Source: DASRWT01 sp963748485 (GTDB lineage Bacteria; Methylomirabilota; Methylomirabilia; Rokubacteriales; CSP1-6). From it: a stretch of 64,000 nucleotides of DNA. Both the position numbers and the translations under genes were made by a program. The stretch is taken from assembly GCA_963748485.1 (NCBI GenBank), contig CAVVJF010000022.1, forward strand, positions 1 through 64,000, in the 5' to 3' direction. The number at the start of each line of letters is the position of its first letter. Within the stretch, counting starts at the first letter, position 1. The notes under the pieces were generated by a model. The model ran no database searches, was not told where the DNA came from, and was given only the letters and a program-made list of their open reading frames with translations. Positions 17,478 through 25,988 of the stretch are shown piece after piece.

Positions 17478-18230
17478 TCAGGCCATCACCTGACCACCGT
17501 TGACATCGAGGGTGGCGCCGTTGATGAAGGCCGCCGCGTCCGAGGCGAGGAAGACCACAGCATCGGCGATTTCGCCGGGCTCGCCCAGCCGCCGCACGGG
17601 GATGGCCTCGGCCACGCGCCGCGTTTCCTCCGGCGTGCGCGCCTTGAGCACGCGCTGGGTCGCGGTGGTGCCGGGGGCCACCGCGTTCACGGTGATCCCG
17701 TCGGCGCCGACCTCGAGGGCGAGGTGGCGCGTGAGCCCGATCACGCCCGCCTTCGCCGCCGCGTAGTGCGAGGTGACGCGCACGGCGCCGCCGCGCCCCA
17801 CCACGGAGGCGAGGTTCACGATGCGGCCGTAGCGCTGGCGCTTCATCACCGGCAGCACCGCCTTCACGCAGAGAAAGACGCTGGTGAGGTTGGAGGCGAC
17901 GATGGCGTCCCACTCCGCCTCGGGGATGTCCTCGGTGGCGCGGATCACCGCGAAGCCGCCCGCGTTGTTCACCAGCACGTCCACCCGGCCCCACCGCGCG
18001 AGCACCGCGTCGAAGGCCGTGGCGACCTCGGCCGCGCGCGTCACATCGGCGCGGAGGGCGAGCGCGTCCGCGCCGCCGCCGCGCAGGGTTTTCACCACTG
18101 CCTCCGCGCCGGGGCCGTCGAGATCCAGCGCGGCCACCCGCGCGCCTTCGCGCGCGCAGGCCTCCGCGATGGCGGCGCCGATGCCCTTGGCCGCGCCGGT
18201 GACGATGACGACCTTTCCCTCGAGTCTCAT
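17478..18230 (-). CDS. SDR family NAD(P)-dependent oxidoreductase
   Basis: A 250-residue classical short-chain dehydrogenase. VTGAAKGIGAAIAEA is the nucleotide-binding motif, LVNNAGGF the NNAG motif, and the catalytic triad is Ser (NLASVVGRGG region), Tyr and Lys in HYAAAKAGV. The end INGATLDVNGGQVMA is typical of FabG-like members. ATG at 18230 is preferred over GTG at 18236. The GAGGGG that could serve as its ribosome binding site belongs to the palindromic repeat at 18236-18276. Substrate unknown; a 3-oxoacyl or hydroxy-aromatic reductase is plausible. Confidence 0.9.
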   Translation of the reverse strand: MRLEGKVVIVTGAAKGIGAAIAEACAREGARVAALDLDGPGAEAVVKTLRGGGADALALRADVTRAAEVATAFDAVLARWGRVDVLVNNAGGFAVIRATEDIPEAEWDAIVASNLTSVFLCVKAVLPVMKRQRYGRIVNLASVVGRGGAVRVTSHYAAAKAGVIGLTRHLALEVGADGITVNAVAPGTTATQRVLKARTPEETRRVAEAIPVRRLGEPGEIADAVVFLASDAAAFINGATLDVNGGQVMA

Positions 18231-18235
18231 GCGCA

Positions 18236-18353
18236 CCCCTCACCTTGCCCTCTCCCCCTCAGGGGAGAGGTGAGGGCATCGATAGCACAGGCGTGGCCCC
18301 TGGGCTAGAATCCCCTCACCCTGCCCTCTCCCCTGAGGGGAGAGGGTTGGGGG
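18236..18353. repeat. Two copies of the CCCTCTCCCC palindromic repeat
   Basis: Copies at 18236-18276 and 18312-18353. Each has the form CCCTCACC-TGCCCTCTCCCC, a short loop, then GGGGAGAGG-TGAGGG, able to fold into a stem of about 12-18 bp. They lie head to tail in the gap between the divergent SDR and homogentisate-dioxygenase-like genes. The same sequence family occurs at 36573, 44293, 47763, 56541 and 59711. Confidence 0.88.
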
Positions 18354-18377
18354 ATTGTTTCCAGAGGAGGGTCGGCC

Positions 18378-19685
18378 GTGGAGAAATACGAGTACTTCGG
18401 CGGCATCCCCGAGGTGGGCATCGTCCCGCGCGCGCCCCACGCGGGCCCGCTCCTCCGCCACGTGTACGAGCAGGAGCACGGCCGGGGCGGCTTCGCCGGC
18501 AAGGTGAGTCACACCTACCATCTCTACCCGCCCACCAACTGGATCGCCGAGGAGGCCCGGGTGCTGAACGGCGCCGCGTGGGCGCCCCACTGGGAGTCGC
18601 CGATGCGCGCGGTGGGCGGCACCCATCATGCGCTCGAGATGGCCCAGCCGGCGGCCGCCGCCGACGTGTATCGCGGCATGGCGCGGCTCGTCGCCAACGC
18701 CACCGTGGCCATGAACGTGACGGCGCCGCAGGCCTCGATGGACTACTTCTTCGAGCACCACTCCGCCACGTGCGTCTACTTCGTGCATCAGGGTGGCGGC
18801 ACGCTCGAGACGACATTCGGGCCCATCGAGTACCGGAAGGGCGATTTCTTGATCGTGCCCAAGGGCATCACCCATCGCTTCGCCCTCGCGCCGGGCCCGC
18901 AGTACTACTGGATGTACGAGAGCTTCGCGGGCGATCCGGAGAAGGGCGAAGCCGCCACCACCGGCCGGTTCCTCACGCACAGCCAGAGCGACTACCGCTT
19001 CCCCCGCACGCTGGACACCCGCAACGAGGCGGGGCGCTTCGAGATCATCTCCAAGGTCGAGGGCGTGTATACGCGCCGCGTGCACGCCACCCATCCCTTT
19101 GACGCGGTGGGCTGGCGCGGCGACTATCTTCCCTACAAGTTCGCGGTGGAGGACGTGCGGCCGTTGATGGCCGATCGCTCCCACGTGCCCCCGTCGGGGC
19201 ACACCGTGTTCAAGCTGCCGGGATGCTATCTCTGCGTCTTCACCGTGCGGCGCGCGGAGCGGGACGGCATGTGGGTGCCGTTCTTCCACAAGAACCTCGA
19301 CTACCTCGAGACCCTGGGCTACCACTACGGCGATTTCTTCAGCGCGGGCGGGGTCGTGCAGCAGGGCATGGTCACCGTGCATCCGGTGGGACTGCCGCAC
19401 GGACCGAAGCCGGGCGCGCTCAAGCCCTTCCTGGACGGCAAGCGGCCGGAGCGCTTCGACGAGGTCGGCATCATGGCCGACTTCGCGAATCCCGCGACGA
19501 TCTCCGAGTTCGCCCTCGGCCTCTCGCGGCCCGGCTACATGGCGTCCTGGGGTGGCTACGCGAGCGAGCCGCGCTTCGGCTGGAGCCCCACGCGCCTCGA
19601 CGAGGTGCGGGGGCTCGGCGAGCGGCTGGCCGACGCGCGCGACGAGTTGCGCCCGCCGAGCGGGGACGAGAGCGCCGCCTCCTGA
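18378..19685 (+). CDS. hmgA: Homogentisate 1,2-dioxygenase-like protein
   Basis: A 435-residue double-cupin protein. YFVHQGGGTLETTFGPIEYRKGDFLIVPKGITHRF is the HmgA core in the first half. The iron site is expected in the C-terminal half: FFHKNLDYLE (His and Glu) and MVTVHPVGLPHGPKP (His), close to the HRN-x-DYDE...HPxGxPHGP pattern of non-proteobacterial HmgA. Homogentisate dioxygenase opens the ring of homogentisate to maleylacetoacetate in Tyr/Phe breakdown. GTG start with GGAGG about 9 nt upstream. It opens a run of five same-strand genes with two more cupins. The precise substrate is not proven; the MAI/FAH partner genes are absent here. Confidence 0.78.
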   Translation: MEKYEYFGGIPEVGIVPRAPHAGPLLRHVYEQEHGRGGFAGKVSHTYHLYPPTNWIAEEARVLNGAAWAPHWESPMRAVGGTHHALEMAQPAAAADVYRGMARLVANATVAMNVTAPQASMDYFFEHHSATCVYFVHQGGGTLETTFGPIEYRKGDFLIVPKGITHRFALAPGPQYYWMYESFAGDPEKGEAATTGRFLTHSQSDYRFPRTLDTRNEAGRFEIISKVEGVYTRRVHATHPFDAVGWRGDYLPYKFAVEDVRPLMADRSHVPPSGHTVFKLPGCYLCVFTVRRAERDGMWVPFFHKNLDYLETLGYHYGDFFSAGGVVQQGMVTVHPVGLPHGPKPGALKPFLDGKRPERFDEVGIMADFANPATISEFALGLSRPGYMASWGGYASEPRFGWSPTRLDEVRGLGERLADARDELRPPSGDESAAS

Positions 19686-20680
19686 TGCGGCTGGGCCTCT
19701 TCTCGGTAGTGGATCATTATCCGATAGAGCTTGGGCGGTCTATCGGCGAGTTCTACGCCGAGCTCCTCGAGCAGGCCGAAGCGGCGGAGGAGTGGGGCTT
19801 CGACTCCTTCTGGGTCGCCGAGCATCACTTCCACGAGTATGGCGGCGTCCCCCGGCCGCCCGTGCTCCTCGCGGCGGCGGCCCAGCGGACGCGCCGCATC
19901 CGCCTGGGCTCCGGGGTGGTGGTGCTGCCCTTCAATCATCCGCTCCGCGTGGCCGAGGACTACGCGATGGTGGACGTGCTCTCGGGCGGCCGTCTCAACC
20001 TGGGCGTGGGCTCGGGCTATCTCACCCACGAGTACGCCGGCTTCGGCGTAGACCCCGGCGAGAAGCGCGCGCGCTTCGACGAGGCGCTCGAGATCCTCCT
20101 GCGGGCGTGGACGGGCGAGCGCTTCTCCTACGCGGGCGCCTATCACCGTGTCGACGAGGTGCGCCTGAATGTCCGGCCCGTGCAGCAGCCGCGTCCCCCG
20201 ATGTGGGTGGCCACGCTCCGCACTGACGGCGGCGCGCGGGTGGGCGAGCGGGGGCTACCCGCCATGTTCATCCCCTACGCGTCCGCCGAGACGCTCGAGC
20301 AGATGACCGACGGCCTCCGCGGCTATCGCGCCGCGTTCACGGGCGCGGGCGGCCGCGCGGAGGACGCCACCGCGCCCTTCGGCTTCCACGCCTATTGCGC
20401 GGAGGGTACCGCCGAGGCGCGCGCGGAGGCGCGGCCCTTCATGGAGCGCTACGTGCGCACCCGGCTCTACGCCGTGCAGCGGCCGTTCGAGTCCCTCGTC
20501 GAGCAGGACGTGGTCGCCATCGGCGATCCCGACGAGGTCCTGCGGGTCGCGCGCCGGTATCAGGCGGCCGGCTTCACCCACTTCCTCGCCATCGCCAACT
20601 TTGGCGGGCTGCCCCACAAGCGCGTGCTGCGCTCGATGGAGCTGATGGCGCGTCACGTCCTGCCACGGCTCGGGCCCTAG
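19685..20680 (+). CDS. LLM class flavin-dependent oxidoreductase
   Basis: A 331-residue luciferase-like monooxygenase. It starts at the ATG overlapping the previous stop (TGATG). Landmarks are FWVAEHHFHEYG, R-x-R-IRLGSGVVVLPFNHPLRVAEDYAM, LGVGSGY, and the C-terminal FTHFLAIANFGGLPHKRVLRSMELMA. It is a paralogue of the gene at 8726-9787, with the same end motif. In this cluster it may hydroxylate an aromatic ring before cleavage by one of the neighbouring dioxygenase-like cupins (inference). Confidence 0.87.
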   Translation: MRLGLFSVVDHYPIELGRSIGEFYAELLEQAEAAEEWGFDSFWVAEHHFHEYGGVPRPPVLLAAAAQRTRRIRLGSGVVVLPFNHPLRVAEDYAMVDVLSGGRLNLGVGSGYLTHEYAGFGVDPGEKRARFDEALEILLRAWTGERFSYAGAYHRVDEVRLNVRPVQQPRPPMWVATLRTDGGARVGERGLPAMFIPYASAETLEQMTDGLRGYRAAFTGAGGRAEDATAPFGFHAYCAEGTAEARAEARPFMERYVRTRLYAVQRPFESLVEQDVVAIGDPDEVLRVARRYQAAGFTHFLAIANFGGLPHKRVLRSMELMARHVLPRLGP

Positions 20681-20701
20681 CCCGGCCAGGAGGCTTCCGC
20701 G

Positions 20702-21595
20702 ATGGCCACTCGAGTCGAGACCCCCTACACGCAGCGCGCGCGCTATTACTCCTCGCTCGACGGCTTCAACATCCAGAAGCCGGCCATCCCCGCCCACGTC
20801 TTCGTGACCGAGCGCGACCGCGCCTTCGACGCCGCCACCCCCACCGGTCTCATCCCCTGCGATCTGTCGGCCACGCTCGAGATCCGCTTCCCCGCGACGG
20901 CGCCCTTCGTGCTGGCGCGCTACGCGCGGATCCGCGCGGGCGAGCGCCTCGCCACGCGCTTCGCGGCGAGCGGCGCCCTCTACTACGTGATCGCGGGGTC
21001 CGGCGAAACCGTGCAGGGCGCGGACGCCATCGCCTGGGACGAGGGCGACGCGTTCTGCCTGCCCGGAGGCGGCGAGACCGTCCACGTGGCGGGCGCCGGG
21101 GATTGTCTGCTCTACGTCGTCACCAACGAGCCGCTGCTGACCTTCGAGCGGCTGGAGCCGCCCCGGCCCGGTCGCGCGCCCATCGAGGCCGTCCACTATC
21201 CCGCCGACGAGATCCAGCGTCAGCTCGACCGCATCCACCGGCTGGCCGCCACCACCGAGATGCCGGGCAAGTCGATCAGCTTCGGCACCGTCGGGCTGGA
21301 CGCGGATCACGTGGCGCTGCCGTCCTTCACGTTCTCGATGAACTCGCTCTCGCCGGGGGAGATGCAGCGGCCGCATCAGCACAACGCCGTCGCCGTGACG
21401 CTCATCGTGAGCGGCGGGCGCTGCTACTCCATGATCGACGGACGGCGGGTGGATTGGCAGCCGTGGACGGTGATGATCACCCCGCCCGCGGAGATGCACT
21501 CGCACCACAACGACGGCGACACGCTCGCGCGCTTCCTCATCGTGCAGGACGGCGGGCTCCACTACCACGCCCGCACCATGGGCTTCAGCTATTGA
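20702..21595 (+). CDS. Bicupin protein, putative ring-cleaving dioxygenase
   Basis: A 297-residue protein with two cupin domains. The N-terminal one (ALYYVIAGSGETVQG...DEGDAFCLPGGGETVH) lacks the HxH pair. The C-terminal one has RPHQHNAVAVTLIVSGG and EMHSHHNDGD, so a metal site is likely in the second cupin, the opposite of classical gentisate dioxygenase. The spacing to the previous gene is 21 nt, with a AGGAGG-like GGAGG before the ATG. Its family is not certain; gentisate/1-hydroxy-2-naphthoate dioxygenase-like or a regulatory cupin are options. Confidence 0.72.
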   Translation: MATRVETPYTQRARYYSSLDGFNIQKPAIPAHVFVTERDRAFDAATPTGLIPCDLSATLEIRFPATAPFVLARYARIRAGERLATRFAASGALYYVIAGSGETVQGADAIAWDEGDAFCLPGGGETVHVAGAGDCLLYVVTNEPLLTFERLEPPRPGRAPIEAVHYPADEIQRQLDRIHRLAATTEMPGKSISFGTVGLDADHVALPSFTFSMNSLSPGEMQRPHQHNAVAVTLIVSGGRCYSMIDGRRVDWQPWTVMITPPAEMHSHHNDGDTLARFLIVQDGGLHYHARTMGFSY

Positions 21596-21596
21596 G

Positions 21597-22421
21597 CTGA
21601 GCTGCGGCGCCGCCCGGACCCTCGAGGTCAACGGGCTCGCGCTGCGGCTGCACGAGTGGGGGCGCGCGGGCGAGCCGCCCGTCCTGCTCCTGCACTCGAT
21701 CGCCGCGCACGGTCACTGGTGGGACGGGGTGGCGCCGCGCCTGGCCGCCGGCCGCCACGTGGTGGCGCTGGACCTACGCGGCCATGGTGGCAGCGCGTGG
21801 CCGGAGCCGCCCGCCTATCGCTTCGCCGACCACGTGGCCGACGCGCTCGCCACCCTCGACGCGCTCGGCTGGCGGGCGCCGCTCGTGATCGGCCATTCGC
21901 TGGGCGGTTACGTGGGCGCGCTCCTCGCCGCCATGCATCCCATGCGGGTGGGCGTGGTGGTCATCGCCGACATGCTCACCGGCTGGACCGAGGACATGGC
22001 GGCGCGCGCGCAGCGCCAGGCCGAGCGCCCCGCCCAGGTCTTCCCGAGTCCCGCCGCCGCGGCGGCGGGCTTCCGCCTGGCGCCGCCCGAGACGCGCGCC
22101 TCCGCGGAGACGCTCGCGCATCTCGCCACCGCCGGCGTCGTGGAGCGGCGCCCCGGCCAGTGGGAGTGGGCCTTCGACCGGCGCGTGTTCCTCCATCCGC
22201 CCATCGATCCGTGGCCGTTCCTGCCCGGCGTGCTCTGTCCCACCCTCGTCGTCCGCGGCGGCCAGAGCACGCTCATGGATCGCGATCAGATGCTCCGCGT
22301 GGCGACGGCGGTGCGGCAGGGCCAGTTCGCCGAAGTCAAGGGCGCCTACCACCACCTCGTTCTCGACGACCCCGCCGGGTTTGCCTCGGTCGTGACCGGC
22401 TGGGCGCCCGCGCGCGGATGA
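21597..22421 (+). CDS. Alpha/beta hydrolase with non-standard start
   Basis: About 274 residues. The conserved fold begins at LEVNGLALRLHEWGR and LLLHSIAAHGHWWDG (oxyanion hole), then ALDLRGHGGSAWP, the nucleophile elbow IGHSLGGYVGA, PTLVVRGGQSTLM (acid region) and AYHHLVLDDP (His). The frame is open from 21477 but has no ATG, GTG or TTG before a GTG at 21729, which would cut off the oxyanion hole. CTG at 21597 (or ATT at 21591, spanning the cupin stop) is proposed instead, so the start is uncertain. It probably cleaves the C-C or ester bond of a ring-opening product from this cluster. Confidence 0.75.
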   Translation: MSCGAARTLEVNGLALRLHEWGRAGEPPVLLLHSIAAHGHWWDGVAPRLAAGRHVVALDLRGHGGSAWPEPPAYRFADHVADALATLDALGWRAPLVIGHSLGGYVGALLAAMHPMRVGVVVIADMLTGWTEDMAARAQRQAERPAQVFPSPAAAAAGFRLAPPETRASAETLAHLATAGVVERRPGQWEWAFDRRVFLHPPIDPWPFLPGVLCPTLVVRGGQSTLMDRDQMLRVATAVRQGQFAEVKGAYHHLVLDDPAGFASVVTGWAPARG

Positions 22422-22466
22422 CTCGACCCCTCGCGTGCGGGGGCCTTTCGGCCTATCCTTGGCCTC

Positions 22467-23510
22467 GTGACCAAGCTGTCCGCCCGCGACGAGAGCCTGC
22501 CTGCCGCGTATTCCGAGAGCCTCGAGCGCCTCGCGCTAGCTCCCCTCTGGACCGCGCTCCATCAGCTTTTGCCGGGCGAGCGCGAGAGCCGGGTGGTGCC
22601 CCACCGCTGGCGCTGGGGCGACCTGCGGGGGCCACTTCTCGAAGCCGCACGACTCGTGCCCATGGAGCAGGCGGAGCGGCGCGTGCTTGTGCTCCGCAAT
22701 CCCGGGCTGGGCGGCGCCTACGCCGCCACCGCCACGCTCTTCGCGGGGCTGCAGATCATCCTTCCCGGCGAGGCGGCGCCGAGCCATCACCACACGCCGG
22801 CCGCCCTGCGCCTGATCGTGGAGGGGCGCGGTGCCTTCACGACGGTGGAAGGCGTGCGCTGCGACATGGAGCCCGGCGACCTCATCATCACGCCGCCGAT
22901 GCGCTGGCACGACCACGGCCACGAGGGCACCGAGCCGGTCATCTGGCTCGACGGGCTCGACATTCCCCTCGTGCGGGCGTTCGAGGCGGCCTGGGCCTCG
23001 AAGATGCGGCCGGCGGCGACGCCCACCATTGCCTTCGACTCCTCGCAGGACGAGTTCACGGCGGCGGGCCTCGTGCCCCACGGCTCTCGGTATCCCGACA
23101 CCGGCTACCCGCAAGTGCGCTGGCCGTGGCGCACGGTGCGCGCGGCGCTGGCGCGCATGGCGGAGTCCGCGCCCCTCGACTCGCGGGTATGCCTTCGTTA
23201 CGTCAACCCCACCACCGGCGTGCCGCCGCTTCCCACCATGGGCTGCGAGGCGCAATGGCTCCGTCCCGGCGAGCGCACGCGCGCGGAACGGCGCACGGGC
23301 AGCGCCGTGTACCACGTCATCGAGGGCCGCGGGGAGACGCGCGTCGGCGACACCATGCTCACCTGGGAGCCGGGCGACTGCTTCGCGGTGCCCCCGTGGC
23401 AGTGGATCGAGCACCGCAATCCCTCCGGCGTTCCCGCCTGTGTCTTCCATTTCAACGACGAGCCCGCGGTTCGCGCCCTCGGGCTCTGGCAGGAAGAGCG
23501 CCAGGTTTAG
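22467..23510 (+). CDS. Gentisate 1,2-dioxygenase-like cupin protein
   Basis: A 347-residue bicupin. The N-terminal cupin has PSHHHTPAALRLIVEGRGAF and PPMRWHDHGHEGTEPVIWLDGLDIPLV, close to the gentisate dioxygenase signature, supplying the Fe(II)-binding His residues. The C-terminal cupin (RTGSAVYHVIEGRGETRVGD...WQWIEHRN) keeps the fold but lacks a clear HxH. Gentisate 1,2-dioxygenase opens gentisate to maleylpyruvate. GTG start. It is the last gene of the aromatic cluster; its 3' end overlaps the convergent doxX-like gene by 4 nt. Confidence 0.83.
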   Translation: MTKLSARDESLPAAYSESLERLALAPLWTALHQLLPGERESRVVPHRWRWGDLRGPLLEAARLVPMEQAERRVLVLRNPGLGGAYAATATLFAGLQIILPGEAAPSHHHTPAALRLIVEGRGAFTTVEGVRCDMEPGDLIITPPMRWHDHGHEGTEPVIWLDGLDIPLVRAFEAAWASKMRPAATPTIAFDSSQDEFTAAGLVPHGSRYPDTGYPQVRWPWRTVRAALARMAESAPLDSRVCLRYVNPTTGVPPLPTMGCEAQWLRPGERTRAERRTGSAVYHVIEGRGETRVGDTMLTWEPGDCFAVPPWQWIEHRNPSGVPACVFHFNDEPAVRALGLWQEERQV

Positions 23511-23914
23511 TCGCGCTTGACCGCGAGCGCGCCGCTTCCCAGGAGCGCCTGCGCGATCGCGGCGCCCACGAGCGTCAGCACGTACTCGTAGCCCGCGGGC
23601 TGGGGCTTGCCGTCTACGAGCAGGGCCTTGATGAAGAAGCCCTGGTTGAGGTGGACGAAGACGAGGGCGCCCAGCATCACCACCGCGTTGGCCAGGGCGG
23701 CCCAGCGGGTCCAGAGGCCGATGATCATCATGATGCCGCCCAGCCCATGGGCCAGGATCGTGAACCATGCCGCCACCGCGGGCAGGGGGATGCCCAGCTT
23801 GGCGTTGTAGGCAGCGGCGCCCGCGGGCGTGAAGATCACCAGCGCGAGATAGGCGTGCATCACGAACACCACGCCGAGGAAGACCCGCAGGACCGTGGAG
23901 CCGTACGCTCTCAT
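23507..23914 (-). CDS. DoxX family membrane protein
   Basis: A 135-residue protein with four membrane segments. The first is TVLRVFLGVVFVMHAYLALV; HGLGGIMMIIGLWTRWAAL and NAVVMLGALVFVHLNQGFF are the DoxX/DUF417-like core. AGGAGG lies 5 nt before the ATG at 23914, and the ATG overlaps the stop of the peptidase gene. Family members are poorly characterised membrane components sometimes linked to thiosulfate:quinone oxidoreduction or redox balance. The longer open frame upstream to 24400 is a shadow of the peptidase gene. Confidence 0.82.
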   Translation of the reverse strand: MRAYGSTVLRVFLGVVFVMHAYLALVIFTPAGAAAYNAKLGIPLPAVAAWFTILAHGLGGIMMIIGLWTRWAALANAVVMLGALVFVHLNQGFFIKALLVDGKPQPAGYEYVLTLVGAAIAQALLGSGALAVKRD

Positions 23915-24873
23915 GAGCTCCTCCTGGGAGGGTTGTCCAGGTCGCGCGCCGCGGGCAGCCCCGGCAACCCGACCGCTGCCCGCACGCCGCGCACGATGGC
24001 CCGCGCCACCGCCTGCGCGGCCGCCTTGCCCACCGAGGCCGGATCGGCGTCGCGCTCGCCCACGGAGAGGCAGAAGAGCGTGTCGCCGTCCGTGGCCAGA
24101 TGCGGCGGCGAGAGCGCGAGCGCGTAGCCATCCATGCCCAGCGCGGCCACCCACGCGGCCTCCGCCTTGGTGAGCCGCGCATCGGTGACGACGCAGCCGA
24201 TGGTCGTGTTGGCGGGCCGGAACACGGGCGGCGGTGCGCCGGCGGCGAGGGCGGCGGCGGTGTCCACGAGGCGGTGCCCATCGGGCGCGTCCCGCGCCCC
24301 CGCGAGGAGCCCCCCGTCCTCCGGGTCGCGCACGTCCCCCACCGCGTTCACCGCCATGATGGCGCCGGCCACGAAGCCCTCGCCCTCCACCACCGCGCAC
24401 CCGAGGCCGCCGCGCATGGCGCGCTCGATGCGATGAAGCTTGCCCACGGTGGCGCCGGTGCCCGCGCCGACATTGCCCTCGGCCGGCATGCCCGCCGCCG
24501 CCGCGCTCGCCGCGGCGTGGCCCATGGCCCGGCCGGGACGCATCCGGTGATCGCCCACGCCCAGGTCGAAGAGGATGGCGCCTGCCACATGGGGCACAAC
24601 GGTGCGCGAGACCGGAAATCCGATCCCGCGCTCCTCGAGGTACGCCATGACGCCCCAGATGGACTCGAGCCCATAGGCGCTGCCGCCCGCCAGCACCACC
24701 CCGTCCACGGTGGGGACGAGGTGCCGCGGGTCGAGGAACTCGAGCCCGTGCACGCCCGCGGCCCAGCCGCGTATCTCGACGCCGCCCACCGCGGGCTTCT
24801 CGGGGAGGATGACGGTGCAGCCGGTGAGGGCGGTGGCGTCGGTGGCGTGACCCACTCGGACGCCGGGGATCAT
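23911..24873 (-). CDS. P1 family peptidase (DmpA/NylC-type N-terminal nucleophile hydrolase)
   Basis: A 320-residue autoprocessed hydrolase. VRVGHATD at the N-terminus and VVLAGGSAYGLESIWG near 60-75 are family hallmarks, followed by NVGAGTGATVGK (134-145). NTTIGCVVTDA at 222-232 holds the self-cleavage site, expected between Asn 222 and Thr 223, so Thr 223 would be the nucleophile. Relatives are D-aminopeptidases (DmpA), beta-aminopeptidases (BapA) and nylon-oligomer hydrolase (NylC). Specificity here is unknown. It overlaps both neighbours by 4 nt within a four-gene unit. Confidence 0.88.
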   Translation of the reverse strand: MIPGVRVGHATDATALTGCTVILPEKPAVGGVEIRGWAAGVHGLEFLDPRHLVPTVDGVVLAGGSAYGLESIWGVMAYLEERGIGFPVSRTVVPHVAGAILFDLGVGDHRMRPGRAMGHAAASAAAAGMPAEGNVGAGTGATVGKLHRIERAMRGGLGCAVVEGEGFVAGAIMAVNAVGDVRDPEDGGLLAGARDAPDGHRLVDTAAALAAGAPPPVFRPANTTIGCVVTDARLTKAEAAWVAALGMDGYALALSPPHLATDGDTLFCLSVGERDADPASVGKAAAQAVARAIVRGVRAAVGLPGLPAARDLDNPPRRSS

Positions 24874-25988
24874 GGTCCCCGCCGCCGCGGCGCGCGGCTC
24901 ACGTCCTCCAGCCGCGCGCGGCCGAGCGTGACCTCGCCCGCCACCTCGAGCCCGCGCCGGGCGAGGGCGCGGGCAAAGGTGATGGATTCCGCGCGGCGCG
25001 CCTTGTCCGCGAGGGCGGCGGCGGCGGCGCGCGCCTGCGCGGCCGGCTCGGGCCGCCCGGTCGCGTCAAAGATCAGCGCCATCTCGCCGAGCCGTCTCGC
25101 CCAGCGCGCCCGCGCGGGAAGCGGAAATGCCTTGGCCACGGCCGCGTCCACGATGGCGGTCTCGCGCTCCGCCTTGATCTGATCGGACACCACGAGGCGG
25201 CTGTCGCGCATCTCGAGCAGGGCGACGGCGTCCTCGCGGAGAGCGGCGGGGTCCACGAACCAGCCCCCCAGCTCCGGCAGGTCGAGCAGCGCGGCCGCCT
25301 GCTCGGCGAGCTCGGTGTCCGCCGTCGCGGGCGGGGCCGCGTCGGCGAGCACGGGATCGGGTGCGGGCCGTGACGGAAACACCGCGCGCCACCGCGCGAA
25401 GGCGGCCGGCGGCGCCGTCCCCGCCGCCGCGTGCAGCGCGAGCGCCTCGGCGACGAGCGCCGCCGCCCGCTCCGGCGCCGTCGGCACCCACGGGAGCTTC
25501 TGGGATTCGCGCAGCGCGCGCTGCTCGGCCTCGAGCCGCTTGCGGGTGACGGGGCCGCCCGCCGACTCGAGGATGCCCGCCTCGTCGTTGAGGATCAGCG
25601 AGCAGAGTCGCAGCCCGCCGCCGAGCCCGCCCGCGAAGACGATCCACGCGGCGCGCGAGCCGGAGCCGTCGATGCCCGAGAGCCATGCGGCGGTGGCGCG
25701 CTCCGGCTCGCGGCGAATGAGGGGCCCGGTGAGCGACCGGGCCGTGACCTCGGGAACAGCCGGCAACGCGACGCCCGCCTGAGTCAGCCGGTAGAGCTCG
25801 CGCCGCGCGCTCTTGCGCGCGTCCTTGCCCGCCGCCGCCTCCGCGAGGCGCCGCAGGAGCGGCGCCGCCGCCGCGCCGTGGCGGCGGCCCAGCTCGCGCA
25901 GGGCGGCGTCCAGCTCCGTGGCGGACAGGCCGGCGAGGTCGGGCAGGGGGCCGCCCCCCATGGCCCCCTCCAGAGCGCGCTCGATCAT
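24870..25988 (-). CDS. Unrecognised 372-residue protein
   Basis: I do not recognise a family. The protein is Ala/Arg/Glu-rich and mostly helical, with a hydrophobic patch AAWIVFAGGLGGGLRLCSLIL near 130-155 that looks like a buried beta sheet rather than a membrane span. No signal peptide. ATG at 25988 overlaps the preceding stop (ATGA) and its 3' end overlaps the peptidase start by 4 nt, so it is translationally coupled on both sides. The frame is open further upstream, but that region belongs to the next gene. The coupling argues that it is real and works with its neighbours. Confidence 0.65.
   Translation of the reverse strand: MIERALEGAMGGGPLPDLAGLSATELDAALRELGRRHGAAAAPLLRRLAEAAAGKDARKSARRELYRLTQAGVALPAVPEVTARSLTGPLIRREPERATAAWLSGIDGSGSRAAWIVFAGGLGGGLRLCSLILNDEAGILESAGGPVTRKRLEAEQRALRESQKLPWVPTAPERAAALVAEALALHAAAGTAPPAAFARWRAVFPSRPAPDPVLADAAPPATADTELAEQAAALLDLPELGGWFVDPAALREDAVALLEMRDSRLVVSDQIKAERETAIVDAAVAKAFPLPARARWARRLGEMALIFDATGRPEPAAQARAAAAALADKARRAESITFARALARRGLEVAGEVTLGRARLEDVSRAPRRRGP

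Noticed and set aside
17383..18243. In-frame upstream extension of the LivK-like gene (a 698-residue fusion)
   Set aside because: The upstream part reads as Arg/Gly-rich sequence out of frame with the SDR gene, and a clear signal peptide with ribosome binding site starts at 17382.
22536..24281. A 581-codon minus-strand frame spanning the gentisate dioxygenase-like and DoxX genes
   Set aside because: No recognisable domain; the genes in other frames explain the region.
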